Shown piece by piece: positions 1 to 6,239 of a DNA stretch of 11,026 nucleotides. The notes beneath the pieces were generated by a model. That model was not told the DNA's origin, searched no databases, and was given only the letters and a program-made list of their open reading frames with translations. The stretch covers positions 1 to 11,026 of the forward strand of contig JANXDV010000028.1 in the NCBI GenBank assembly GCA_025058955.1, given 5' to 3'. The DNA is from Archaeoglobaceae archaeon (GTDB lineage: Archaea > Halobacteriota > Archaeoglobi > Archaeoglobales > Archaeoglobaceae). Within the stretch, counting starts at the first letter, position 1, and each line of letters begins with the position of its first letter. The position numbers and the translations under genes are program-made.

Positions 1-926
1 CCGCAGAATTTAGGAATGAAGGAACGATCAAGGGAAATTATGAGCAAGTTGCAAAAAATTTTAATGCTTTAGATCCCCGAAGCCTAATACTGCCAAAAGA
101 TTGCCCATACAACGAAGATGTTGTGCTCAGATGGATCTTGGGTTATGATCTACTCCAAGAGGAGGAAATTCTCGTTCCCGTGAGTGCGGTTTTTCATCCT
201 TATACTCCAATGGGTGATCTTCATCTCTTTAGGACTAACACTAACGGACTCGCCTCTGGAAACACGATCGAAGAAGCGATTCTTCACGGACTTATGGAAG
301 TGATCGAGAGAGATGCCTGGAGTATAGCTGAGCTTTGCAAAAATGGTGGCAAGGTTATTGAAACAAGTAGCCCTATTGTTCAAGAATTGATCGAGAAGTT
401 CAAAAAAGCGGGAATTGAGATCATTTTAAGAGATCTAACGAGTGATCTAAAAATACCCGTATTTTCCGCAGTTTCTGATGACGTGAATTTAAAGGATCCT
501 GCTTTGCTGACAATTGGATTTGGAGCTCATCCTGAGCCAGAAGTTGCTTGCATAAGAGCTATATTAGAAGTAGCTCAGAGCAGGGTGGTGCAGATCCAAG
601 GAGCAAGGGAAGATACGATAAAGGCGGAGATCATGCGAAGAGCGGGTTATGAGAGAATGAAAAGAATAAATAAGCACTGGTTTGAAAAAAGTGAAACAGT
701 TGAGCTTGAAAAACTACCAAAGTTTTCCACGGATGACTTGAAAGAGGACATAGAGCTCACGCTTGATCTGCTAAGAAAAAAGGGCTTTGAAAGAGCAATA
801 GTTGTGGATTTAACGAGAAAAGAGCTTGAAGTTCCCACAGTAAGAGTTATAGTGCCCGGATTGGAAGTTTTTGGCATGGATCCAACGAGAATTGGAGAAA
901 GAGCGATGAAATTTCTGAAGAGATGA
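1..926 (+). CDS. ycaO: YcaO-type ATP-dependent cyclodehydratase/thioamidation protein (methanogenesis marker 1 type), 5'-truncated by the window edge
   Basis: The reading frame is open from base 3 to the stop at 924-926, giving 307 visible residues. A GTG at 123 could be mistaken for a start, but the upstream 40 codons (beginning AEFRNEGTIK) read as continuous YcaO-like protein, so the gene begins left of the window. About 80-100 N-terminal residues are probably missing, judging by the usual family length near 400. The segment EEAILHGLMEVIERDAW (visible residues about 89-105) is the glutamate-rich ATP/Mg-binding signature of YcaO proteins, and the C-terminal part (PTVRVIVPGLEVFG) is also typical. 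Known family role: YcaO uses ATP to activate a peptide amide; with TfuA in methanogens it converts a McrA glycine to thioglycine. The stop overlaps the tfuA start (ATGA), which strongly supports the YcaO-TfuA pairing. That McrA is the substrate here is inference, because mcrA is not in view. Confidence 0.93.
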   Translation, partial: AEFRNEGTIKGNYEQVAKNFNALDPRSLILPKDCPYNEDVVLRWILGYDLLQEEEILVPVSAVFHPYTPMGDLHLFRTNTNGLASGNTIEEAILHGLMEVIERDAWSIAELCKNGGKVIETSSPIVQELIEKFKKAGIEIILRDLTSDLKIPVFSAVSDDVNLKDPALLTIGFGAHPEPEVACIRAILEVAQSRVVQIQGAREDTIKAEIMRRAGYERMKRINKHWFEKSETVELEKLPKFSTDDLKEDIELTLDLLRKKGFERAIVVDLTRKELEVPTVRVIVPGLEVFGMDPTRIGERAMKFLKR

Positions 927-1588
927 AAGCGGTGATCTTTACTTCTCCGAGTCTTAGCCATGAGGAGGCAAAAAAGATCTTTGCCCAAGCAGAATACAGA
1001 GCACCCATAAAGCGTGGAGATGCTTTAAGGGCTCTTAAAGAGGGTGCAAGGATCTTAGGCATTATAGATGGTGTTTTTCACCAAGATGTTGCGATCTCTC
1101 CAAGAGAGATCCTTGAAGTGATCCGAGAAGGCGTTAAAGTTGTTGGTGGTGGCAGTATTGGGGCTTTAAGGGCTTCAGAGCTTCATGAGCTTGGGATGAT
1201 TGGAGTTGGAGAGATCTTCAGAATGTTCAAAGACTGTGAGCTCGAATCAGATGATGAAGTAGCGGTTGTCGTCAATCCAGAAACTTTTGAAGCTCTATCT
1301 GAGCCATTGGTGAATATAAGGGCTACTCTCTCAGCTCTGGTTTCGAAAAGATTGATAGATGAAGACCTTAGAATTGAATTGCTCGAGATCGCCAAGGGTA
1401 TGCATTATTCGATGAGAAACTATGATTCCATAGTTCTAAAAGCAGTTGAGAAAGGCATTATACCCGAAAAGGAGGCAGATAGATTAATTTTACTATTGGA
1501 AAGCAATAAAATAAATTTGAAGAAGCTTGATGCGATAAAGGTTGTTGAAAAAGTTAAAGAGATCTACTTAATGGCTGAGAAGCTCTAA
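923..1588 (+). CDS. tfuA: TfuA-like protein, partner of YcaO in McrA glycine thioamidation
   Basis: This 221-residue protein starts at ATG 923, sharing four bases (ATGA) with the ycaO stop, so the pair is translationally coupled. The TfuA core is clear: DALRALKEGARILGIIDGVF (residues about 33-52), then GVKVVGGGSIGALRASEL (about 74-91) and the GMIGVGEIFRMF stretch that follows. The C-terminal half is helical and charged, without membrane segments. In methanogens TfuA works with YcaO to install thioglycine in the McrA active-site region; it is thought to deliver sulfide or recruit the sulfur source, but its exact chemistry is less settled than that of YcaO. YcaO-TfuA pairs also occur outside MCR-bearing organisms, in peptide natural-product clusters, so the McrA assignment rests on the neighbouring marker gene mmp11. 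The last 21 bases overlap the 3' end of the opposing radical SAM gene. Confidence 0.9.
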   Translation: MKAVIFTSPSLSHEEAKKIFAQAEYRAPIKRGDALRALKEGARILGIIDGVFHQDVAISPREILEVIREGVKVVGGGSIGALRASELHELGMIGVGEIFRMFKDCELESDDEVAVVVNPETFEALSEPLVNIRATLSALVSKRLIDEDLRIELLEIAKGMHYSMRNYDSIVLKAVEKGIIPEKEADRLILLLESNKINLKKLDAIKVVEKVKEIYLMAEKL

Positions 1589-2605
1589 GATTGCAGAACA
1601 GCCTGTGCATCTTGGACAGCCCGCCTTAAACTTGAGCTTGATGTCGTATTCACCTTTAAACTCTCCCAGCTTCTCATAAACCTTGAGCACATGGGAAAGA
1701 TCCGTTCTTTCACTCGAATTAGGTGGTGGGCGATATGGAGCAATGTATGGATAAACTCCCCTTTCCGCCATTGCCTTAAAACCACTAACAACGCTCTCAA
1801 CGCTCTCTCCCAAGCCAATGAGGATCCATGAAGAGACGTTCCATTCTCCAAATATTTCGACCGCATTGTCCCATGCTTTAAGATATTCCTCTATATCTGG
1901 TTTCCCTGGAACAACCGCCTTTCTTATTCTTTCGTCAAAAGTCTCTACGTGGATGCCAATGGTGTCGATGCCAGAAGAGTAGAGCAGTTCCAGATATTCT
2001 CTGCCCACTGGCTCAATCTGTGCATGAATTGGAATCTCGAACTCAGCCTTAATTCTTTTTGCAACTTCCGAATACTTTATCGCTCCTTTGTCTAAAAGAT
2101 TTGGCGTTCCAGTGGTTAAAGTCAAATGTCTTGACTTATCCTCTTCAAACGCAACTTTTACCGCTTCCGCAATGTCTTCAGGATCTTTTTCAAGTATCTG
2201 CTTCTCTGGAACATTTTCTTCGATTACGCAAAAGATGCATTTCTTTCCAGAATCTACGTGAATACACTTCCTTGTCACCGCTGTGACGAGAGCATTTACA
2301 CCATCGAGAGCAACAAATCTTCCAGCTGAAATTCCCTTTATCTTATGCTCATAATATTTAGCCTTAGGGAGCTTAACTCTCCCTATTCTTTCCTCTCCTT
2401 TGTAAAGCCAAAAACTCTTTTCCTTCTCTAATAAGAGATAAGGAGACTCCTTTGCAAAAGATTGAACAATAGGAGCGGATATTATTGAGTCTTTAACCGC
2501 AAAGCCAATTCCTCCAACTGGTCCTCCGCCTCCACGGCGTAGTGGTGTTAAAGAGCTCCTAACGCCAAGAACGAGAAGTTCAACCTTTGTTTTATAATCA
2601 AGCAT
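1568..2605 (-). CDS. Radical SAM protein, biotin-synthase-related, with CX8CX2C motif and C-terminal CX2CX2C
   Basis: 345 residues from ATG at 2605. The likely radical SAM cluster site is C114, C123 and C126 (CIHVDSGKKCIFC), a CX8CX2C spacing rather than the classic CX3CX2C. TTGTPN (about 164-169) fits the SAM-binding strand after the cluster loop, and later TIM-barrel strands are visible (IPIHAQIEPVG, DTIGIHVET, WILIGLGE). The C-terminus carries GCPRCTGCSA (C330, C333, C336), a possible auxiliary Fe-S or metal site. The N-terminal 100 residues (RRGGGGPVGGIGFAVKDS) precede the barrel. From memory the architecture resembles the biotin-synthase-related or MSMEG_0568-like radical SAM groups, but I cannot assign a substrate. 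Its start overlaps the mmp11 stop by 8 bases, so the two are one transcript and perhaps one pathway. It should cleave SAM to a 5'-deoxyadenosyl radical, in the cytoplasm and anaerobically. HcgA and Mmp10 are other methanogen radical SAM enzymes; neither is a clear match. Confidence 0.82.
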   Translation of the reverse strand: MLDYKTKVELLVLGVRSSLTPLRRGGGGPVGGIGFAVKDSIISAPIVQSFAKESPYLLLEKEKSFWLYKGEERIGRVKLPKAKYYEHKIKGISAGRFVALDGVNALVTAVTRKCIHVDSGKKCIFCVIEENVPEKQILEKDPEDIAEAVKVAFEEDKSRHLTLTTGTPNLLDKGAIKYSEVAKRIKAEFEIPIHAQIEPVGREYLELLYSSGIDTIGIHVETFDERIRKAVVPGKPDIEEYLKAWDNAVEIFGEWNVSSWILIGLGESVESVVSGFKAMAERGVYPYIAPYRPPPNSSERTDLSHVLKVYEKLGEFKGEYDIKLKFKAGCPRCTGCSAILELLSH

Positions 2606-3536
2606 AGATCTTTACAGCTTCTTCTGGTGAATCAGAGAAAGCTAATGCTGCAATGGCTCCTATAAGTCCTCTCTCACCAGTTATCACGATCTTTTCTATT
2701 TCAAGCTCCTCAGCGATCTTCTTAGCCTCTTCAAGCTCAACGATCTGCGACTTTACCTTTTCTCCATATTTTCTAAGCTTTTCTGGAATCGAGATCCTTC
2801 TGTAAACCACCATCGCAGTATTTTCGCTAAGCGTCGTCTTCTCAAGTTCTTTCTTGAAGGCTTTGATCAGCTCCTCAGCTTTTTCAGTTGCAAAAGTTAC
2901 AGATATTGAAACGCAATTTGTTGTCTTTGTCGGATTCTTCGTGTAAAGCTGTGTGATCGTGTGGAGCAGATAATGCCCATAACCCGCTTTTTCAAGCTTA
3001 AAAGCTATTTCATTAACAAGAGCCCAAGTTGCTCCCTTTTCCTTGTTGTCAGTGTCATCAACGCCTATTACAACCTTCGAATACTTCTTCAGCCTAATCT
3101 TCGCTTTTCCAAGCTTTGCACCACCACCAAGCTCTACAATCTCGATCCCATCAACATCTTCAGCCATACCTCTGCAAACAGTCGCAGCAATTCCTCCTCC
3201 AGCCAATCCTGCGTAAGTAATTTCGATCCTATCAGTTAGCTTAACTTCCTCAATTCCCGCTCCCGCTACTCCAGGAATTAGCTTTAATTCTGTTCTTCCT
3301 GGCTTAAGAATGAAAATATTTCTTGCTCCTTCTCTTCTCGCCCCTATAACAAGCTCGCTAACTCTGGGAAAATGCAAAACTTCCCAAGAAGCTCCGCCAT
3401 AACATCTTTCCCTTGCATGAAACTCGTGCAGTTCAACAAGCTCTCCATCTGTCATCGCAACAACTCTTGAATAAGGAGAGACCCAAGGCAAGTTTCCATA
3501 TTGTCTGATCAGCTCTTCCTTGCTAAGATAACTCAT
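2598..3536 (-). CDS. mmp11: Methanogenesis marker protein 11 (TiaS-like DDTD protein)
   Basis: 312 residues from ATG 3536. The frame is open further upstream to an ATG at 3581, but those 15 extra codons would translate the promoter: the AT-rich box at 3557-3573 lies about 29 bases before ATG 3536, suggesting an almost leaderless message. Features that match marker protein 11: PWVSPYSRVVAMTDGELVEL near the N-terminus, GGASWEVLHFPR (about 48-59), the ITYAGLAGGGIAATVCRG block (about 106-122), and VVIGVDDTD (about 155-163) followed by GATW and TKTTNCVS. DDTD plus the late GERGLIGAIAAL (about 288-298) recall TiaS, the tRNA-Ile2 agmatinylcytidine synthetase, so an ATP-dependent phosphotransfer or ligation is plausible. 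The family is known as a methanogen phylogenetic marker of unknown function. It is co-transcribed with the downstream radical SAM gene and divergent from the Cys-rich gene. It has only C45, C121 and C208, so an Fe-S cluster is not evident. Confidence 0.88.
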   Translation of the reverse strand: MSYLSKEELIRQYGNLPWVSPYSRVVAMTDGELVELHEFHARERCYGGASWEVLHFPRVSELVIGARREGARNIFILKPGRTELKLIPGVAGAGIEEVKLTDRIEITYAGLAGGGIAATVCRGMAEDVDGIEIVELGGGAKLGKAKIRLKKYSKVVIGVDDTDNKEKGATWALVNEIAFKLEKAGYGHYLLHTITQLYTKNPTKTTNCVSISVTFATEKAEELIKAFKKELEKTTLSENTAMVVYRRISIPEKLRKYGEKVKSQIVELEEAKKIAEELEIEKIVITGERGLIGAIAALAFSDSPEEAVKIYA

Positions 3537-3556
3537 GGTCTTCACTGTTCGGAATG

Positions 3557-3573
3557 ATTTAAATATATTTTTA
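3557..3573. promoter_or_regulatory. Divergent archaeal TATA region between mmp11 and the Cys-rich gene
   Basis: The only sizeable intergenic stretch (3537-3651) contains the AT box ATTTAAATATATTTTTA. Its core AAATATATTT at 3561-3570 is a perfect 10-base palindrome, so it reads as a TATA box on either strand. For the minus strand its centre is about 29 bases before the mmp11 ATG at 3536, the classic archaeal spacing for a nearly leaderless transcript. For the plus strand it would give a start near 3590 and a leader of about 60 bases before ATG 3652. A weaker box, CTTATCAT at 3622-3629, about 26 bases before ATG 3652 and preceded by CGAAAG (possible BRE), may instead serve the plus-strand gene. 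Start sites are inferred from spacing only. Confidence 0.6.
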
Positions 3574-3651
3574 TCCATCAAAGATTATTGGATTTTCCGC
3601 TTTGTCCAATCGCTCGAAAGACTTATCATCGTGCAGAAAGAATTGAAATGG

Positions 3652-4695
3652 ATGAGCTCTAATGATTTCAGAGCAAGAGTTAGAAAGCAAACTGAAAAGC
3701 TTAGAGAAATCGAGGGAGCTTGTGGAATATGCCATGGAACACTTGAAGCGATTACAGAGGAGAAAGGGACTGTTTTAGCCTATGAAAAACCCGATGGAGT
3801 CTTAGCGGTTATAAAAGATGATGAGGGAAACGTTATTGGCAAGGGCTTCGACATAGTCTGGTCTCCAGCAATTCTTTCTGCAGAGATCGATGCTAAGCTA
3901 ATCCCAGAGCGATTTGAGGATAAGCTCAAGGAGGCTTTGAGTAATGAAGAAGAAATAAAAGCTATTGCTAACCTTTACGGTTATGGAAGAGTGGTTACGC
4001 CTTCTGTTGTTGCTCTTCAGTATATAAACGAGATCGGCGGAAGGACTGTGATCAAGAGGGAGAGAATTGGAGTTGTTGCGAGACTCTACGATAAGAATGA
4101 TCGATTGATCGCTCAATCTTCAGTCTCTTATTGTCCCACTTGTGCAATCGTAAAGGCAATTGTTAAAAATGATGAAATTGCAAAGGTTGTTAAGGAAAGG
4201 CTGAAAAATGCTCGAAACACGGGAAAGATCAAATTTGAAGAAGGAGTTGAAAATCGATATGAGGCAAGTGGCGGAGCGGTGAGAGCGAGCATTCTTAAAG
4301 GAGACAAAATACTCGCAAATAGAGTCATAGGATGCTGTATCGCTTACTCCACAACAAAAGCGGAGATCACTGCGGGTTTTGTATCTCAAGAGAGTGCAAA
4401 GAGGTTCAAAGCTTACTGCAATCTCTGCCCAATGAAGCACTGCTGGATGGAGAAGTCAATGGGGGCTATGGGAAATATAGTTCTACATCGCCTCTCAGAG
4501 ATTGGAATGGAGATCGAAGTGACCTCAGAAGGGTTTATCGTCGCCAAGATTCCAGGAGAAGGAATAATTGGCAGAGGAACTCTTTGCACTCTCAGCGCTC
4601 TGACTAACATGCTTATAACATCTAATGGAAGCAAGTTGCTGAAGCCTTCTCCAGCAAAAAGATTTCCCGAAGTGGATGAAGGTGAAAGTTTTTAA
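3652..4695 (+). CDS. Uncharacterised cysteine-rich, probable metal- or Fe-S-binding protein
   Basis: I do not recognise this family. I chose ATG 3652 (MSSNDFRARV), giving 347 residues. The frame is open back to 3535, but the extra 39 codons span the divergent promoter and are hydrophobic filler; a GTG at 3631 is a second option. It has ten cysteines: C24 and C27 (CGICHG), C161 and C164 (CPTC), C228-C229 (GCCIAY), C256, C259 and C264 (CNLCPMKHC), and C312. Three clusters of CX2C type suggest one or more Fe-S clusters or structural metal. Glycine-rich segments near the end (PGEGIIGRGT, about 301-310) and alpha/beta alternation suggest a soluble cytoplasmic protein; no signal peptide or membrane helix is seen. 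It lies between mmp11 (divergent) and hypD (25 bases downstream, same strand), so a role in maturing or activating hydrogenase or MCR is a reasonable guess, no more. CGIC superficially recalls the [NiFe]-hydrogenase L1 motif, but the rest of the protein does not match. Confidence 0.85.
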   Translation: MSSNDFRARVRKQTEKLREIEGACGICHGTLEAITEEKGTVLAYEKPDGVLAVIKDDEGNVIGKGFDIVWSPAILSAEIDAKLIPERFEDKLKEALSNEEEIKAIANLYGYGRVVTPSVVALQYINEIGGRTVIKRERIGVVARLYDKNDRLIAQSSVSYCPTCAIVKAIVKNDEIAKVVKERLKNARNTGKIKFEEGVENRYEASGGAVRASILKGDKILANRVIGCCIAYSTTKAEITAGFVSQESAKRFKAYCNLCPMKHCWMEKSMGAMGNIVLHRLSEIGMEIEVTSEGFIVAKIPGEGIIGRGTLCTLSALTNMLITSNGSKLLKPSPAKRFPEVDEGESF

Positions 4696-4700
4696 ATAAA
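4689..4700 (+). promoter_or_regulatory. TATA box for the hypDCE operon
   Basis: The sequence TTTTTAAATAAA spans the stop codon of the preceding Cys-rich gene and is centred about 26 bases before ATG 4721 of hypD. No Shine-Dalgarno-like stretch occurs before that ATG. This is the usual pattern for a leaderless archaeal transcript, so hypD probably has its own start site even though it directly follows another gene. Inferred from spacing and composition only. Confidence 0.5.
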
Positions 4701-4720
4701 TTGCAAATTCTGCTTTGGAA

Positions 4721-5935
4721 ATGAAAGATCTCGCTGAGAATAAAAGAAGTCCCAAGGCAATAGAAAACATTGAAAAAACCTTCAGGAACAACGAGGGCTT
4801 AGCTAGAACGCTCGTTGGATATATAGATAAATTTTATGAGAGATTGCGAAAAGATTTCGGAGATTTCAAGATCATGGACTTCTGCGGGACGCATGAATGG
4901 ACTATAACTCACTACGGGCTGAGAAGCTTGATGCCTGAAGGCTTAGAACTTGTTGCAGGTCCTGGGTGTCCTGTTTGTGTCACTCCTTCTCATTACATTG
5001 AGAAAGCTATTCAGTTAGCCTTTGAAGGCATCGTTGTTTACACCTATGGCGACGTCTTTAGGCTTCCAAGCCTTAAAGCGGTAAAAGGAGCGAGTTCCTT
5101 AGCAGAAGCTAAGGCTTTAGGGGCGGAAATAAAGATCGTTACAGGAATAGGAGATGCAATAGCTGATGCAAGAGCTCATGGAAAAGAGTCGCTCTTCTTG
5201 GGAATAGGCTTCGAAACAGTCGCCTCTGGCTACGCAAAAACACTTTTAAGTGAAATTTTGCCCAATAACTTGAAACTAATGAGTTTAGTAAAGCTTACCC
5301 CACCAGCGATGCTCGCAACGGTAGAGATTCTGAGTAAAGATGATAAGCTTGTGAATGGAATCATAGCCCCCGGGCATGTATCCACAATTATAGGTGCCAA
5401 AGCTTGGAAAGCTGTTGTGGATAGGCATAAAATTCCCTTGATCGTTACAGGCTTTGAGCCTATAGATGTTCTGATCGCAATAGCGGAGATTTTAAAACAA
5501 ACTGTAAAAGGTGAGGCAAGAGTTGGCATAGAATACACGAGAGCGGTAAGCTGGGATGGAGATCTGAAGGCTCAGGAAATGATAGCCAAAGCTTTTAAGG
5601 TCGTTGAGGATGGATGGCGTGGTATTGGATTTTTGCCTGAGAGTGGTTTGAGAATTTCGGAGAGTTATAAAAAATTTGATGCATTCGAAGAATTCAAGAT
5701 CCCAGATCTGAGTCAAAAAGATCTGGAGACAGACTTACCCAAGGGTTGTAAATGTGCAGAAATTGTTATAGGCAAAGAAAAGCCAACAAATTGTCCATTT
5801 TTCATGAAAAAGTGCAAGCCTTCCTCACCTATTGGACCTTGCATGGTCTCTCTTGAAGGCACCTGTGCGATCTGGGCAAGGTTTGGAGCAGGTGGATTGG
5901 CGGATCGAATTGCTGAAGATCTAAAGTTGAGGTGA
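4721..5935 (+). CDS. hypD: HypD, [NiFe]-hydrogenase Fe(CN)2CO assembly scaffold
   Basis: 404 residues from ATG 4721; TTG 4715 is two codons upstream and in frame, but ATG fits the TATA spacing better. HypD hallmarks are complete: IMDFCGTHEWTI (C55) and GPGCPVCVTP (C83, C86) in the N-terminal part, YTYGDVFRLP, GIGFETVASGYA and PGHVSTIIG in the middle, and the C-terminal [4Fe-4S] region with Cys at about 343, 345, 358, 365, 374 and 382 (CPFFMKKCKPSSPIGPCMVS). Family knowledge: HypD with HypC holds the iron while two cyanides, delivered by HypE, and one CO are added; the CGTH cysteine and the Fe-S cluster are essential. It is followed after four bases by hypC, whose ribosome-binding site overlaps its stop. 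Length and motifs look fully functional. It implies at least one [NiFe] hydrogenase elsewhere in the genome. Confidence 0.97.
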   Translation: MKDLAENKRSPKAIENIEKTFRNNEGLARTLVGYIDKFYERLRKDFGDFKIMDFCGTHEWTITHYGLRSLMPEGLELVAGPGCPVCVTPSHYIEKAIQLAFEGIVVYTYGDVFRLPSLKAVKGASSLAEAKALGAEIKIVTGIGDAIADARAHGKESLFLGIGFETVASGYAKTLLSEILPNNLKLMSLVKLTPPAMLATVEILSKDDKLVNGIIAPGHVSTIIGAKAWKAVVDRHKIPLIVTGFEPIDVLIAIAEILKQTVKGEARVGIEYTRAVSWDGDLKAQEMIAKAFKVVEDGWRGIGFLPESGLRISESYKKFDAFEEFKIPDLSQKDLETDLPKGCKCAEIVIGKEKPTNCPFFMKKCKPSSPIGPCMVSLEGTCAIWARFGAGGLADRIAEDLKLR

Positions 5936-5936
5936 T
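5929..5936 (+). promoter_or_regulatory. Ribosome-binding site of hypC
   Basis: GAGGTGAT closely matches the archaeal Shine-Dalgarno consensus GGAGGTGA and lies three bases before ATG 5940. It overlaps the last codons and the TGA stop of hypD, which suggests translational coupling. It confirms the hypC start. Confidence 0.75.
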
Positions 5937-5939
5937 AAG

Positions 5940-6239
5940 ATGTGCTGGGGCGTTCCAGCGGTTGTTCGTGAGATCTCAGGAGACTTCGCTGAGATCGACT
6001 ATGGAGATGGGGTGCTAAGGAGAGTGATCATCGGGATCTCGGAAGAAAAGCTGAAAAAAGGAGATCTCGTGATCGTTCATGCGGGAGTTGTGATCTCAAA
6101 GTTAAGCTACGAAGATGCTTTTGCTACAGCGGAGATGCTTAGAGATATAGCAAGAACCGCTGGAGAGAGTTATGAACTGCTTGAGCACTATGAAAGGATC
6201 TTAAGGCTTTCAAAAGAGGAAGAAGATGAAGTTCGTTAA
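5940..6239 (+). CDS. hypC: HypC, hydrogenase maturation chaperone
   Basis: 99 residues. The N-terminus MCWGVPAVV is the HypC signature: after removal of the initiator Met, Cys2 becomes the N-terminal residue that ligates iron and contacts HypD and the hydrogenase large-subunit precursor. A small OB-like beta barrel follows (FAEIDYGDGVLRRVIIG, then KKGDLVIVHAGVVISKLS) and a charged C-terminal helix (from about residue 60 on). The tail of about 20 residues after LLEHYERIL is Glu-rich and slightly longer than in the shortest homologues. It sits in the order hypD-hypC-hypE, with its 3' end overlapping hypE by 14 bases, so these three are almost certainly co-translated. Trp3 replaces the commoner Leu after Cys2; this looks like ordinary variation. 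Confidence 0.96.
   Translation: MCWGVPAVVREISGDFAEIDYGDGVLRRVIIGISEEKLKKGDLVIVHAGVVISKLSYEDAFATAEMLRDIARTAGESYELLEHYERILRLSKEEEDEVR
6215..6220 (+). promoter_or_regulatory. Ribosome-binding site of hypE
   Basis: AGAGGA lies five bases before ATG 6226, inside the 3' end of hypC. It supports the hypE start at 6226 in spite of the 14-base overlap with hypC. Confidence 0.55.

Noticed and set aside
123..125. GTG as the start of the ycaO gene
   Set aside because: The frame is open to the window edge and the 40 codons upstream read as continuous YcaO-like protein; the gene is truncated, not short.
3537..3581. 15-codon N-terminal extension of Mmp11 from ATG 3581
   Set aside because: It would place the TATA box inside the coding sequence; ATG 3536 has correct promoter spacing and begins a plausible N-terminus.
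3535..3651. 39-codon N-terminal extension of the Cys-rich protein from ATG 3535
   Set aside because: It crosses the divergent promoter and encodes residues unlike the rest of the protein; ATG 3652 is preferred.
3715..3738. CGIC in the Cys-rich protein as a [NiFe]-hydrogenase L1 motif
   Set aside because: The downstream His of the L1 motif and the C-terminal DPCxxC motif are absent, and the overall sequence does not resemble a large subunit.
4120..4440. 106-codon minus-strand open frame inside the Cys-rich gene
   Set aside because: It lies wholly antisense to a clear gene and has no recognisable protein features or start context; it is a by-product of the codon pattern.
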